Below are positions 35,736 to 44,567 of a DNA stretch of 64,000 nt, in pieces. Numbering within the stretch: the stretch's first letter is position 1; every line of letters starts with the position of its first letter. Source of the stretch: an uncultured Bacillota bacterium (lineage in GTDB: Bacteria > Bacillota > Dehalobacteriia > UBA7702); NCBI GenBank assembly GCA_934702375.1, contig CAKUYE010000001.1, forward strand, positions 62,001 through 126,000. Direction: 5' to 3'. The notes below the pieces were generated by a model. It made no database searches. It worked only from the letters and a program-made list of their open reading frames with translations, and had not been told where the DNA came from. Position numbers and translations under genes: made by a program.

Positions 35736-36629
35736 TCATTTCGTTGCTTCGTTCAGTTTTACGCCGGTCGCCTGATATTTCAGGATATCTTTAATCAAAT
35801 CAACAAGCTGAGCCCCGGCTTCTACCGGAGGAGTACCGCCGGCATAAATATTGGAGATCAATGTTCTGTCGGATTCCACCGTTTCTTTGGTGGGTTTATA
35901 GATCAAATAGGCACTCATGCTGCTGGCCGTACCGAGACCGGGACGTTCACCGATCAGATTCAGCACGACATCACAGCCGATTTCCATACCGATATCATCC
36001 ATGACACGAACTCGACCGTTCTTCACGAAGAAAGGCGTACCGACGGTAATGCCGGCGGATTTTAACCCTTGGACGAGAGGAGGCAGGATCTCCGGAATAT
36101 TCGCTTCGATCGCTCTGGAGCTGAGCCCGTCGCTAACGACGATCTGTACCTGAACCTTACCGTCGCGGTAGGAGATCTCCTGCAGTTTTTTGCGGCCTTC
36201 ATCGTTGAGTTGAGTCCCCCAATTCGGTTCTCTGAGGAAATCGTCCTTCGTTGCCGCTCGGGTCGTCACGGTTTCTAGATGATTCATTTTGAGAAAAGCA
36301 TCGGGAACGTCGAGGAAAACGGCGTCCTGGGCAACGGCGTGGTCTGCCTGGAAACGGATCCATGTATCGGTACGCTGTCTCGTGCCGCAACGACCTAAGC
36401 CGATCCTGGCAGTGGTAACGGTTTTCATGGCTTCCACCGCCGCAAAGTTTTTCGCGTTGGTGATCGTCGGATGAGTGATATCGGGAAGCTCCACAACACC
36501 GTCGTCCGTACCGCGAGCGCCGGCGGCTACGGTATTGCCGCTGGCATCGGGAACATTTCCGGTTTTACGAAGCTCCGCGAGGACGGACTCCACGATCATT
36601 CTTTCCATATCGTTTTGATAGTTTGGCAT
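35736..36629 (-). CDS. eutC: Ethanolamine ammonia-lyase small subunit, operon copy
   Basis: The 297-residue product is EutC, with RIGLGRCGTRQRTDTWIRF, DHAVAQDAVF, IVVSDGLSSRAI and GERPGLGTASSMSAYLIYKP. Its N-terminal helix (NDMERMIVESVLAELRKTG) fits an encapsulation peptide. It is clearly diverged from the stand-alone EutC (for example GLGRCGTRQRT against GVWRTGTRPLT), so the two pairs are not a recent duplication. It starts about 20 bp after eutB with GGGAAGGAG upstream. Confidence 0.95.
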   Translation of the reverse strand: MPNYQNDMERMIVESVLAELRKTGNVPDASGNTVAAGARGTDDGVVELPDITHPTITNAKNFAAVEAMKTVTTARIGLGRCGTRQRTDTWIRFQADHAVAQDAVFLDVPDAFLKMNHLETVTTRAATKDDFLREPNWGTQLNDEGRKKLQEISYRDGKVQVQIVVSDGLSSRAIEANIPEILPPLVQGLKSAGITVGTPFFVKNGRVRVMDDIGMEIGCDVVLNLIGERPGLGTASSMSAYLIYKPTKETVESDRTLISNIYAGGTPPVEAGAQLVDLIKDILKYQATGVKLNEATK

Positions 36630-36649
36630 GATTATTTCTCCTTCCCTTC

Positions 36650-38008
36650 TTATTTTTCAAAGATGGAGGGGTCACCGGCAATTTCTGTAAGACGACCATC
36701 TTCCATAAGCCCCATACTCTCCATCCATTTTTCAAATTCGGGGGTAGGACGCAGACCGAGAACTTCGCGAATCGAAGCATCGTCATGGAACGTCGTATCC
36801 TGGTAGTTTAACATAATATCGTCACCGCCGGGAACCCCCATAAAGTAGAAAGAGCCGGCCATGGCACAAAGCATGGTACCATTTTCCTGGTCATTCTGGT
36901 CACACTTCATATGGTTGGTATAACAAGGTGCAATCCCCATAGGTAAACCGTGAACTTTCCCCATAAACAAATCTTCGAGGTCGGCACGAACAACTTCTCG
37001 CCCATCGTAAATCGTTTCCGGTCCAATAAAGCCGGACACATTATTGACCATGAACGGATGGAAATGACGACCAAAACCATAGGTTCTGGCTTCCAGTGTC
37101 ATTTCATCGATGCCTTCATCACCTTCCAGGGAAACTTCACTGCCCTGACCGGTTTCAAAATACATGAAATTCGGGCCAAGACTGTTGCCGCCCTGACGGC
37201 AGGCTTCCCTTGCGTTTTCCAGCAATTCCTTATCAATACCAAAGGCTTCATTTGTAGCCTGAGTACCGGAAATACTCTGGAAAAACACATCAATAGGAGC
37301 TCCTAACTCCTGGGCACGCATCTGCGTTGTTACATGAGCCAAAACGCAAGCCTGGGTAGGAATTTTCCATTCTTCCATGAACTCGTGAACGGTTTTCAAC
37401 AGATACGCGGTATTTTCAGGATTATCTTCCACCGGATTGATCCCGATCACGGCATCACCGCAGCCGTAGGTAAAGCCCTCTTTCATGGAAGCCATAATCC
37501 CATTTACATCATCGGTAGTATGGTTGGGCTGATTTCTGTAGGAAATTCTGCCGGGAAGACCGATGGTGGTGTTGCAGCGAGCAGGCTGACGCACCTTTGC
37601 CGATGCAGCAACAAGGTCAAGATTGGACATCAATTTCGCAACGGCAGCAATCGCTTCACTGGTCATACCACGACCAAGACGCAATATTTCATCACCGCTA
37701 TGAGAAAGGATGTACTCACGCAAAGCACCGATCGTGTAATCTTTAAATTCATGATAGATGTACTGATTCACATCATCATAGATCACACGAGTTACCTCAT
37801 CCTTTTCGTAAGGAATGACCGGATTTTCATAGATGTCTTCCAAAGTCATGCGGCTTAAAACAAGTCTGGCGGCTACGCGTTCGGTCTGAGACTCGGCTGC
37901 AATGCCTTGCCAGGTATCGCCTGCCTTCACTTCATTGGCTTTGGCGAGAACCTCTGCCAGGGAGTGAAATTCGAATGTCCTGTTAAACATTTTTGCTTTC
38001 AGCTTCAT
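36650..38008 (-). CDS. eutB: Ethanolamine ammonia-lyase large subunit, operon copy
   Basis: The 452-residue product is a second full-length EutB (KLKAKMFNRTFEFHSLAEVLAKANEVKAGD start; GCGDAVIGINPVEDN; FQSISGTQATNEAFGID; FMYFETGQGSE). It is the catalytic core enclosed by this operon's shell. An 89-bp gap with AT-rich sequence separates it from eutP upstream, the second-largest gap inside the operon, and could hold a secondary promoter, though no consensus is evident. Confidence 0.96.
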   Translation of the reverse strand: MKLKAKMFNRTFEFHSLAEVLAKANEVKAGDTWQGIAAESQTERVAARLVLSRMTLEDIYENPVIPYEKDEVTRVIYDDVNQYIYHEFKDYTIGALREYILSHSGDEILRLGRGMTSEAIAAVAKLMSNLDLVAASAKVRQPARCNTTIGLPGRISYRNQPNHTTDDVNGIMASMKEGFTYGCGDAVIGINPVEDNPENTAYLLKTVHEFMEEWKIPTQACVLAHVTTQMRAQELGAPIDVFFQSISGTQATNEAFGIDKELLENAREACRQGGNSLGPNFMYFETGQGSEVSLEGDEGIDEMTLEARTYGFGRHFHPFMVNNVSGFIGPETIYDGREVVRADLEDLFMGKVHGLPMGIAPCYTNHMKCDQNDQENGTMLCAMAGSFYFMGVPGGDDIMLNYQDTTFHDDASIREVLGLRPTPEFEKWMESMGLMEDGRLTEIAGDPSIFEK

Positions 38009-38097
38009 TCTTTACTCTCCTTAACTTTATTAAAATTATATTTGAAATATTGAAAAATATAATTTTCGAACCATTCCGTTTTCTATTATCGCAGCCT

Positions 38098-38652
38098 TCA
38101 ATCACGATAACGGATATCTTCCTTCAATTTCTCATCAATATATGCTTTTAGTTCCGGAATTCCCTCTCCCGTTTTTGCGGAGACACAAAAGATGTGATTC
38201 GGGTCTGAACAACAAACATTACGGATAATCCCCTTAGCTCGTTCAATATTTGCGCCTTCACCGTCAATTTTTGTCACAACACCTACTGAACGCCGAGGAA
38301 ATGCCGTAGCAAAACCCGGCGGGAATTGAATATATTCGGTAGTAGCATCTTGCAAAAATAATACCAGATCCGCTTCCAGAGCCGTTGCAAACAGTGCACC
38401 TTTCATAAAAGGTGTGGCGGTATATTCACCGGGAGTATCAATCGCGTTGGTATCATACTCCATGCTTTGGGTTTTATCCTTTTTCATCGAAACCGGACCC
38501 TCATGATAAAGAGCCTTCATCAATGTGGTTTTACCTGCATCAACTGCACCGGCAAGCATGATCCGTTTTTTTTGTTTATCATTCTTTTTATATTCTTCTG
38601 CCTTCATCATATTGTTTGAACCACTCAACCTTTCGATTGATTTATAAAACAT
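38098..38652 (-). CDS. eutP: EutP, Ras-like P-loop protein
   Basis: The product has a small GTPase-like fold with Walker A GAVDAGKTTL, a switch region (YDTNAIDTPGEY), VTKIDG as the NKxD-like motif and CVSAKTGEGIPEL. EutP/PduV proteins are peripheral to microcompartments, and EutP has been reported to act as an acetate kinase. That activity would complete the PduL step here by making ATP from acetyl phosphate. The N-terminal 30 residues are longer than usual and the start (38652 or an ATG near 38607) is uncertain. Confidence 0.85.
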   Translation of the reverse strand: MFYKSIERLSGSNNMMKAEEYKKNDKQKKRIMLAGAVDAGKTTLMKALYHEGPVSMKKDKTQSMEYDTNAIDTPGEYTATPFMKGALFATALEADLVLFLQDATTEYIQFPPGFATAFPRRSVGVVTKIDGEGANIERAKGIIRNVCCSDPNHIFCVSAKTGEGIPELKAYIDEKLKEDIRYRD

Positions 38653-38674
38653 TCAAAGGGCCAATTTCACAGCA

Positions 38675-39031
38675 TCAGGATTTCGTCAGCGGCGATGGTG
38701 CATAACCAAGAACCGTCTCAAAATATTCACTGATCGCCTTCATGGACGAAGTGACACTGGCAACATCCCCTGTAATGGTCAGAGCACCTGTAAAACGATC
38801 TAAAAAACCAATGCGAACCTCTCCGGCTTTGGTGGCAATATCTCCGGCGATAATTGCAGATTCACCGGGGGTAATAGTCAAAATTCCCACGGCACCGTCG
38901 TGGGGCACACCAAGCTTGTCATAAACATCATCAACAGGCTGGGCGATAACATGAAGCAGCGTAATCTGACGACCGGGAACGAATTCTTGAATAATACGCT
39001 GCTTCTCCCCATTATTACTATCAAACACCAC
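38675..39031 (-). CDS. eutS: EutS, circularly permuted BMC-H shell protein
   Basis: The 118-residue product matches EutS/PduU (IIQEFVPGRQITLLHVIAQP; GAVGILTITPGESAIIAGDIATKA; GALTITGDVASVTSSM). EutS hexamers are bent or form edges in the shell. It is the first shell gene of the operon, 67 bp after the HAD gene; the gap contains a long palindrome. Confidence 0.95.
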   Translation of the reverse strand: MVFDSNNGEKQRIIQEFVPGRQITLLHVIAQPVDDVYDKLGVPHDGAVGILTITPGESAIIAGDIATKAGEVRIGFLDRFTGALTITGDVASVTSSMKAISEYFETVLGYAPSPLTKS

Positions 39032-39069
39032 GTTCCCACCTTCTTCTCATAAGCACTACCTTTGTTATA

Positions 39070-39109
39070 TTAAGTCATATTCAACTTAATTAAGTTATTT
39101 ATGACTTAA
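39070..39109. repeat. 40-bp interrupted palindrome at the HAD-eutS junction
   Basis: TTAAGTCATA (39070-39079) and TATGACTTAA (39100-39109) are perfect complements around a second perfect core AACTTAATTAAGTT (39083-39096), with only two 3-bp mismatched stretches between. It overlaps the stop of the HAD gene. It is AT-rich with no T-run, so it is more likely an operator pair or an RNA-processing stem than a terminator. Confidence 0.7.
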
Positions 39110-39743
39110 TATCGCCGTCCATAAATCCGTCAAACCAGGCAATCAGATGCTTCCGATCGTTGAACCAATAATCGGGAGCACCCGCCAAAACAACTTCTGG
39201 TGATTGCCATCCCCAGGTTACCCCTAAGCACAGATCGATACCAACATCGGCTGCTTCCACCATATCGCCTTTGGTATCTCCGATAAATATCGTGCGTTCT
39301 CCGGGATACTGCGACATGATTTTTGTCAATTTCACTTCTTTGCTGGGTTCCTTGTCGGCACCAAGGACATCCCTTACCGAGGTAATATCGAATTCTCCAA
39401 GACGGTGTTCCACGGTGGCGGAAACATTCGAAGTGATAATGTACACCGGATACGCTTCACTGACTTTTTTCAACAGTTGAAAAATTTCGGGAAATGGTTT
39501 CGTGAGAAAGCGACCGTCGTTTTTGATACTCGCATAAATCTCCATGATTTTATCGATATCAGCCAACGACACTCCGCGGCGGTGAAGCTCATCATAGAAA
39601 TTGCCTTCCGAGAGCTTGGCCATATCCGCTTCGGTTTTTACGGCATCTACACCGATTTTTTGACAGGCTTCGGAAAAGTACTTTGTCTCCGCAGCAAGAG
39701 AATCTACCATTACCCCGTCATAGTCAAAAAAAACCAATGCCAT
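39099..39743 (-). CDS. HAD-family phosphatase, first gene of the microcompartment operon
   Basis: The 214-residue product is a HAD hydrolase of the phosphoglycolate-phosphatase-like group: motif I FFDYDGVMVDS (D7, D9), an alpha-helical cap (about 15-75), motif II IITSNVS, a Lys at about 134-137 and motif IV IFIGDTKGDMVEAAD. The substrate cannot be read from sequence. Leading a eut operon, it might act on a phosphorylated amine such as phosphoethanolamine, but this is only positional inference. The operon promoter lies about 55 bp upstream. Confidence 0.85.
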   Translation of the reverse strand: MALVFFDYDGVMVDSLAAETKYFSEACQKIGVDAVKTEADMAKLSEGNFYDELHRRGVSLADIDKIMEIYASIKNDGRFLTKPFPEIFQLLKKVSEAYPVYIITSNVSATVEHRLGEFDITSVRDVLGADKEPSKEVKLTKIMSQYPGERTIFIGDTKGDMVEAADVGIDLCLGVTWGWQSPEVVLAGAPDYWFNDRKHLIAWFDGFMDGDIKS

Positions 39744-39801
39744 TTTACATAAACTCCTTCAAGCCGAAATTTGACCTATTTTCATTTTTTATCCTAACAT
39801 T

Positions 39802-39830
39802 ATAATAATATAAAACGCCTCGTTTGTCAA
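39802..39830 (-). promoter_or_regulatory. Sigma-A promoter of the HAD-eut operon
   Basis: On the minus strand TTGACA (39825-39830), a 17-bp spacer and TATTAT (39802-39807) make a near-consensus promoter about 55 bp before the HAD gene. The remaining sequence up to 40060 is AT-rich and holds no gene, cobalamin box or ANTAR-type double hairpin that I can see. Confidence 0.8.
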
Positions 39831-40055
39831 TGCTTTTTTTAAAAAAATACCAGCTTAAACGGCAAATATGGATATATTTTATATCCTGATTCCCGCCGTG
39901 AAAGCGATCGGCTGCCGCCACCGAAAAAATCAAATTATATTACCGCATTCACTATGAAAAAACAAATTATTTCACAACAAAACAGCCAATATCGCTACAC
40001 CCGGGGCACAAAAAACAGATAAAGATTTTCCACATAAAATCGTTTTCTCAGAGCC

Positions 40056-40093
40056 AAAATAATAGAGCCGAAGGCGGGACTTCCCTTCGGCTC
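40056..40093 (-). terminator. Terminator of the transporter operon
   Basis: Arms 40065-40074 and 40084-40093 form a 10-bp perfect stem; the minus-strand tail is TATTATTTT. It lies 45 bp after the 87-residue gene. Confidence 0.75.
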
Positions 40094-40115
40094 CAAATAC
40101 AACACACTATGAAAT

Positions 40116-40145
40116 TGTCAAGTTATTTAATGTCAAGTTATTTAA
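40116..40145. repeat. 15-bp tandem duplication at a gene end
   Basis: TGTCAAGTTATTTAA occurs twice head to tail (40116-40130, 40131-40145); the second copy contains the last codons and stop of the 87-residue gene. Confidence 0.8.
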
Positions 40146-40401
40146 TAAAGCTGTTAATCGCATCAAGACCTTCGCCTACAGCATGATAATAGATGACCAG
40201 ATCACCGTTGTTATCAAGCTCATAGCGAGATTCTTCCAGCAAACCATTTTTTTCTGCGGTCATGATCGCGGCATCGATCTTACCGACCGTACACATTCTG
40301 TAAGAACCATATTCGCCTTTAATTGCTTCATAAACATCCACAGGAGAAGCTTCTTTTACCGTAGTAAAATACTTAAGAATCGCATAATTCAAAGGTTTCA
40401 T
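40138..40401 (-). CDS. 87-residue protein, probable winged-helix-like fold
   Basis: The product (MKPLNYAILKYFTTVKEASP...YRMCTVGKIDAAIMTAEKNGLLEESRYEL) has the helix-helix-helix-hairpin pattern of a small winged helix, but no named family is recognised. It starts 4 bp after the EamA-type transporter stop with a GGAGGA site, so it is translated with the transporter and may regulate or modulate it. A possible DNA-binding role rests only on predicted fold. Confidence 0.7.
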   Translation of the reverse strand: MKPLNYAILKYFTTVKEASPVDVYEAIKGEYGSYRMCTVGKIDAAIMTAEKNGLLEESRYELDNNGDLVIYYHAVGEGLDAINSFIK

Positions 40402-40405
40402 AAGA

Positions 40406-41491
40406 TCAGTCCTCCTCTTTCTTAAAGAGATCCAAAGGATTCATAGCGATGAGCCAGATACCGAATACGATAACGACAGCCATAACCCACTGGATGGGGG
40501 AGAGTCCCCAACCGGATTCGCCGCCGATAACACCCATCAGGATCCAGCAGCAAAGCGGTACCCAGAAGGAGTACATCGCATTACAGGTCATACCGAGGGC
40601 AGCACCGCACATGGAATTCCCTTTGTACCAGAGCATGAAAGATACGCCGCAGCTGAGACCGGAGAAAGCGAACCAGATAACGGAGCTATCGGTAAAGGCG
40701 GAACCGAGGAGACTGAGACCTTCGCCGATACCGTTGCCGCCAAAGGCCATACCGATCAAAGAGAGGACAGGAACCATGATAATGATATTGGAAAGACCGG
40801 AGGTGATTTCACGAATCGTGATACCGATCTGGCTATCCATCATACATACACCGTAACCGCCGATAGCACCTTCAAAGCCCCAACCCAAAGCGGCGATGAA
40901 AGCAATCAGCATACCGATAAACTTAGTCATATCAACGGCATCAAAGGTCGTACCGCTGAGAACGCAGCCTGCGAGGAAGCAGATGATGATACCGCAAATC
41001 ATACGGAAGTTCAATTCTTGTTTCAGGAAAATTCTCCCGATCAATGCTCCGCAGGGAGCACACAACGCCGAAATCGCCGCGGCGATCGGACCGGCCATGG
41101 ATAAGGCGATAACGTAAGCCGTGTTCGCGATCGGGCCGCCGGCCAATGCCGCAAGGAACATCATAAGACCGGGCTTCGATTTGAAACAACGGAAAACATC
41201 ACCCAGGCAACCGCGAACCGCAGATAAGATCAGCATCCAGATCCCGGCCAGCGTATCGTTGACCGCACAGCCGACAGCACCGAGAACATAAGTAATAACA
41301 AATGCGGAGAGAGCGACGTCAGCCCCGTACCATTCCCCCCAGATACCAACAGCCATACCCTTGGTAAGAAATGCGGAGTAGAAACCGTACAGTATACCGG
41401 AAATAATGGCAATAATGATACCTCTTCTCAGGTAGGCCGTTTTGTGAGATTTGTACTTCTGCTTTGCAAGACTTTGAGAATTAACACCCAT
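40406..41491 (-). CDS. EamA/DMT-family transporter
   Basis: The 361-residue product has ten hydrophobic segments in two EamA-like halves after a basic cytoplasmic start (SQSLAKQKYKSHKTAYLRRG). It resembles the drug/metabolite transporter superfamily that includes LicB choline permeases. Its position between the ethanolamine microcompartment operon and choline-kinase-like and methyltransferase genes suggests import of choline, ethanolamine or a related amine. The window has no EutH, so this is the best candidate carrier. The substrate is inferred from context only. Confidence 0.82.
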   Translation of the reverse strand: MGVNSQSLAKQKYKSHKTAYLRRGIIIAIISGILYGFYSAFLTKGMAVGIWGEWYGADVALSAFVITYVLGAVGCAVNDTLAGIWMLILSAVRGCLGDVFRCFKSKPGLMMFLAALAGGPIANTAYVIALSMAGPIAAAISALCAPCGALIGRIFLKQELNFRMICGIIICFLAGCVLSGTTFDAVDMTKFIGMLIAFIAALGWGFEGAIGGYGVCMMDSQIGITIREITSGLSNIIIMVPVLSLIGMAFGGNGIGEGLSLLGSAFTDSSVIWFAFSGLSCGVSFMLWYKGNSMCGAALGMTCNAMYSFWVPLCCWILMGVIGGESGWGLSPIQWVMAVVIVFGIWLIAMNPLDLFKKEED

Positions 41492-41569
41492 AATAAATCC
41501 CTTCTTCCTTCATGAAATTTAAAAATGCATACCCGGGCAAAAATTTACCCGTAGTCCCTGTATGTTTCT

Positions 41570-41598
41570 ATTATACGTTACTCCGGCAAATTAATCAA
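41570..41598 (-). promoter_or_regulatory. Sigma-A promoter of the EamA-type transporter
   Basis: On the minus strand TTGATT (41593-41598), 17 bp, TATAAT (41570-41575). The transcribed leader of about 70 nt contains a GC hairpin (CGGGTAAA...TGCCCG, about 41532-41551). Confidence 0.75.
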
Positions 41599-41678
41599 GA
41601 TATTTTTCAAAAAATTTAATTATTTTTTTTATTAGGATAAAAAAATCTGTTAAATTCCATTTTTTTGCGCCGAAAAAG

Positions 41679-42440
41679 TCATTTTCGACTCAACCTTTCC
41701 GGGGCAAAAACAGCTACGCCAATCAAAAAAATACAACAAATTCCTACCACCAAAAAAGCATATTGAACAATGCCCTCGGCACGGAAATAAATAAACCCGG
41801 AAACGATCACGCCGATAAAATAGAGGAAGGCTCTTCCCCAACGCTCCAAAAATGACACCGAGGCTCTCTCCTCTTTTTTCTCCGCGGCAAGATCGATCTC
41901 GGCAGGAATGTATTCCGTCACCATTTTAAAATAGTCGATCCATTCCTCCCGCTTGACCGTATACATGATCAGCTGTTCCCCGGAACGGGTTTTGATCAAC
42001 AGAGCGGCTTTGCCCCGATATTGGGTATCGGTAACGCAGCGCAGCAATTCCACCGGAATTTCCAGCTTAAAATTTCCGCAGCGAATCGCGTGCTCCGAAT
42101 TGCCGAAAAGAAGATAGTTTTTTGTGAGGACGGCGGTCCCCTCCCGCAGTTCCTCCGGTGCCTCGGGAGAAGCGGAAAAACCGCAATAACCGACAGCGAT
42201 CACAAATTCATCGTTTAAATAATACTCCTGCTGTTGCGTGGCGTCATAACGGGCCTGCTTCGATACTTGTCTGTTCTGATGTCTTATCTTCGGCTTACGC
42301 CCGGAAGCAACGTCAGCCGCATTCCCGGTCGACGACGTTTTCTTTTCCCAGGGACGCTCCTTGCCCAGAGGATTCCCGCACTTACTGCAAACATCAGCTT
42401 TTTCTTCCGGTTGATTTCCACAATTCGGACATACACCCAT
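41679..42440 (-). CDS. Zinc-ribbon membrane protein of unknown function
   Basis: The 253-residue product begins with a zinc ribbon (VCPNCGNQPEEKADVCSKCG), then a basic linker, a PH-like beta-rich domain (about 75-165) and two membrane helices near the C-terminus (FLYFIGVIVSGFIYF; YAFLVVGICCIFLIGVAVF). This is a common but functionally unassigned Firmicutes architecture. It lies about 30 bp after the 94-residue gene on the same strand. Confidence 0.75.
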   Translation of the reverse strand: MGVCPNCGNQPEEKADVCSKCGNPLGKERPWEKKTSSTGNAADVASGRKPKIRHQNRQVSKQARYDATQQQEYYLNDEFVIAVGYCGFSASPEAPEELREGTAVLTKNYLLFGNSEHAIRCGNFKLEIPVELLRCVTDTQYRGKAALLIKTRSGEQLIMYTVKREEWIDYFKMVTEYIPAEIDLAAEKKEERASVSFLERWGRAFLYFIGVIVSGFIYFRAEGIVQYAFLVVGICCIFLIGVAVFAPERLSRK

Positions 42441-42471
42441 GCAAATTCTCCTTATAGCAGTCTATTCCCCG

Positions 42472-42756
42472 TCAGAAAAGAATAGACTTCAACGCAAATA
42501 CAATAACGGCAACACTGATAACGAAAAAGCATATCAAAAAAATCAAAATCGGCTTAAACGTCTTTTCAAAGTTTTCCTCTTCAAATTCTTTCCCAAAGGT
42601 CATGGGATCTTTGCGAATATCATACCCGCTTCGCTTGATCAATCCTTTTTCATCATATTCGATCTCATCGGAGGCCACTTCCTCCGCTTCCGGCATTTCC
42701 CAAAAACCGGAGCCGTCCTTCCGCTTCATGTTCTTTATCTTCTCTTTGAAAGACAT
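42472..42756 (-). CDS. Small acidic protein with C-terminal membrane helix
   Basis: The 94-residue product has a charged cytoplasmic part (SFKEKIKNMKRKDGSGFWEM) and one C-terminal membrane helix (about 70-90). No family is recognised. A GGGAGG site precedes the ATG. It is probably co-transcribed with the zinc-ribbon protein and could be its membrane partner. Confidence 0.65.
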   Translation of the reverse strand: MSFKEKIKNMKRKDGSGFWEMPEAEEVASDEIEYDEKGLIKRSGYDIRKDPMTFGKEFEEENFEKTFKPILIFLICFFVISVAVIVFALKSILF

Positions 42757-42921
42757 ATACGAACCTCCCTTCCGTCAAGGCTCAAATCGGTCAACAACAA
42801 AAGCTGACATCACTGCTATTATAAAGCATTACAGAAGTAATTGCAACAAATTTTCCCACTTTCCGCAACAAAGGACCCCGAAAATCGGGGTCCTCTATTA
42901 TGGAAACAATGAGTTATCAAA

Positions 42922-44382
42922 TTATTTTTCCCATTCGTATTCAGGCCAAACAGCATCACCCTTGCAAAGGCCGGGGAACTGTTTGCGAACTCTTTCATCG
43001 ATTTCTGCGGTGAAAGCAGCAGGATTTTTGCCCTGCATATTCTTTTTGAGCCAATCATAGCAACGAGCTTCCAAATCACGGCCATCCCACTGGGTACGGA
43101 AATCCCTGGAACCCAGATTTGTAAGATATGCAATGTTTTTCATATTCATCATTGTATGCATTTCTTCCATATAGAGACCACCGGGACCGATCTTATCGAT
43201 CAGTTCCATAGATTCTTCAAAGTCGGCTTTATCGTAAGGGATCCCCTGCTTCATGGATTTCAGACTCATGGCAACCTCGTTGTCGATCACGGCTTTGGCA
43301 AAGTCAAATGTGGTCAGGCTGTCCAAAAGGCCGCCCATATTCAAGAGGGAAGCACCGGCACAAACAGCACCGGTCGTATTGAAGGCAACTTCATAACCAT
43401 TTTGCGCATCATTGCAATGCGAGTTGGTAAGACCAATATAACCGCCGGAAGGAACGTTATAGAATTCCGCCATTTCCGTATGAGCCATGGAAAGCATACC
43501 GGTTTCAATAGCACCGGGAGTATAAGCACCGGTACGAAGATCCGCTACTGTGGGAAGATATGCATAAATGATCGGCATACCGTTGCGGATCATCTGATAG
43601 TAGCAGTTGATCGCCAGGAATTCCGCATTACCAAGCACAAGAGTGCCCATTCTGCTCATGGGAGTTGTCATCCCGGCATTGGATACCGGAGCAGTGGTGT
43701 AAACAGGAAGCCCTTCTTTTGCCAGCCAGGTAACGGTTTCCGTCGATTCCACATCCATTTCCAAGGGATCAATCACCGGGCAATAATGGTGATTAATAAA
43801 GGGTCTTTCCATATAGGCTTCTTTCGAACCGGCAATGGTATAACCAAGTTCAAGAACTTTCTGCAATTCAGAAAATCTCGGCGTGTTGCTGCGAACAGGT
43901 TTTTTGCAATTTTTCAATGCAGCATAAAAACGATACAGAGAGAGATCACCATCGGGAGCATCATCTGCCAAAGTAGAAATGGAAAATACATTAAAGCCGG
44001 GCAGCTGATTGATCAAACGAGCAATATTTGCAATATCATCTGAAGTGGCACGGCGGTGTTCTCTGGTTTTAGGATCGATCACAAAAGGTGCAGAGCTGGC
44101 TGTTACAACACAGGGGCCCTGTTCGGGAATGGTAATATCAAATTCCGGATCCTGCGCAGTAAACGTATAGGAACTGGGGAACATTTTGATATACTTTTCA
44201 ATTACCTGATGAGGGATCTTTACGCGTCCGTCGTCATTAACGACACAGCCATGTTCTTTAAAGATTTCTCTGGCGCATTCGGCTTTCACCAGTAAACCCG
44301 TGTTTTCAAGAACTTCCATGGACGCTTCGTGAACCATTTGTCTTTGTTCTTCTGTGAGAAATTTAGAATACTGAGTAAACAT
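42922..44382 (-). CDS. MttB-family (COG5598) methyltransferase without pyrrolysine
   Basis: The 486-residue product belongs to the trimethylamine methyltransferase family: FLTEEQRQMVHEASMEVLENTG at the start, SNAGMTTPMSRMGTLVLGNAE in the barrel, and the active-site region PSGGYIGLTNSHCNDAQNG. At the position of pyrrolysine in MttB it has an ordinary residue, so it belongs with MtgB/MtpB/MtcB-type enzymes that demethylate quaternary amines such as glycine betaine, proline betaine or carnitine. Methyl groups would go to a corrinoid protein, not encoded in the window. GGAGAGG precedes the ATG, and it has its own promoter. Confidence 0.9.
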   Translation of the reverse strand: MFTQYSKFLTEEQRQMVHEASMEVLENTGLLVKAECAREIFKEHGCVVNDDGRVKIPHQVIEKYIKMFPSSYTFTAQDPEFDITIPEQGPCVVTASSAPFVIDPKTREHRRATSDDIANIARLINQLPGFNVFSISTLADDAPDGDLSLYRFYAALKNCKKPVRSNTPRFSELQKVLELGYTIAGSKEAYMERPFINHHYCPVIDPLEMDVESTETVTWLAKEGLPVYTTAPVSNAGMTTPMSRMGTLVLGNAEFLAINCYYQMIRNGMPIIYAYLPTVADLRTGAYTPGAIETGMLSMAHTEMAEFYNVPSGGYIGLTNSHCNDAQNGYEVAFNTTGAVCAGASLLNMGGLLDSLTTFDFAKAVIDNEVAMSLKSMKQGIPYDKADFEESMELIDKIGPGGLYMEEMHTMMNMKNIAYLTNLGSRDFRTQWDGRDLEARCYDWLKKNMQGKNPAAFTAEIDERVRKQFPGLCKGDAVWPEYEWEK

Positions 44383-44462
44383 CTAAATACACTCCTCTCC
44401 ATAAAAGGTGTAAATTTATATAACAGCCGAAGCTGTCTATATCCACTTCTCTCATGAAGCTT

Positions 44463-44491
44463 ATTTTACACCAATTTTTGCATATAGTCAA
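44463..44491 (-). promoter_or_regulatory. Sigma-A promoter of the non-Pyl mttB homologue, with inverted repeat
   Basis: On the minus strand TTGACT (44486-44491), 17 bp, TAAAAT (44463-44468). GGTGTAAA overlaps the -10 and its complement TTTACACC lies near the ribosome binding site; between them is a hairpin with a TTCG tetraloop (about 44418-44440). Confidence 0.7.
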
Positions 44492-44567
44492 ACAAATAAC
44501 GGTATTTTAGGGCAAATAATTTTTCCATCATAGAAAAAAGACAAGAAATTAAAACAAAACTTTTCAA

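Noticed and set aside
39744..40060. A cobalamin riboswitch or ANTAR double hairpin controlling the eut operon
   Set aside because: I looked for aptamer blocks and paired hexaloop hairpins upstream of the operon promoter and in its leader and found none.
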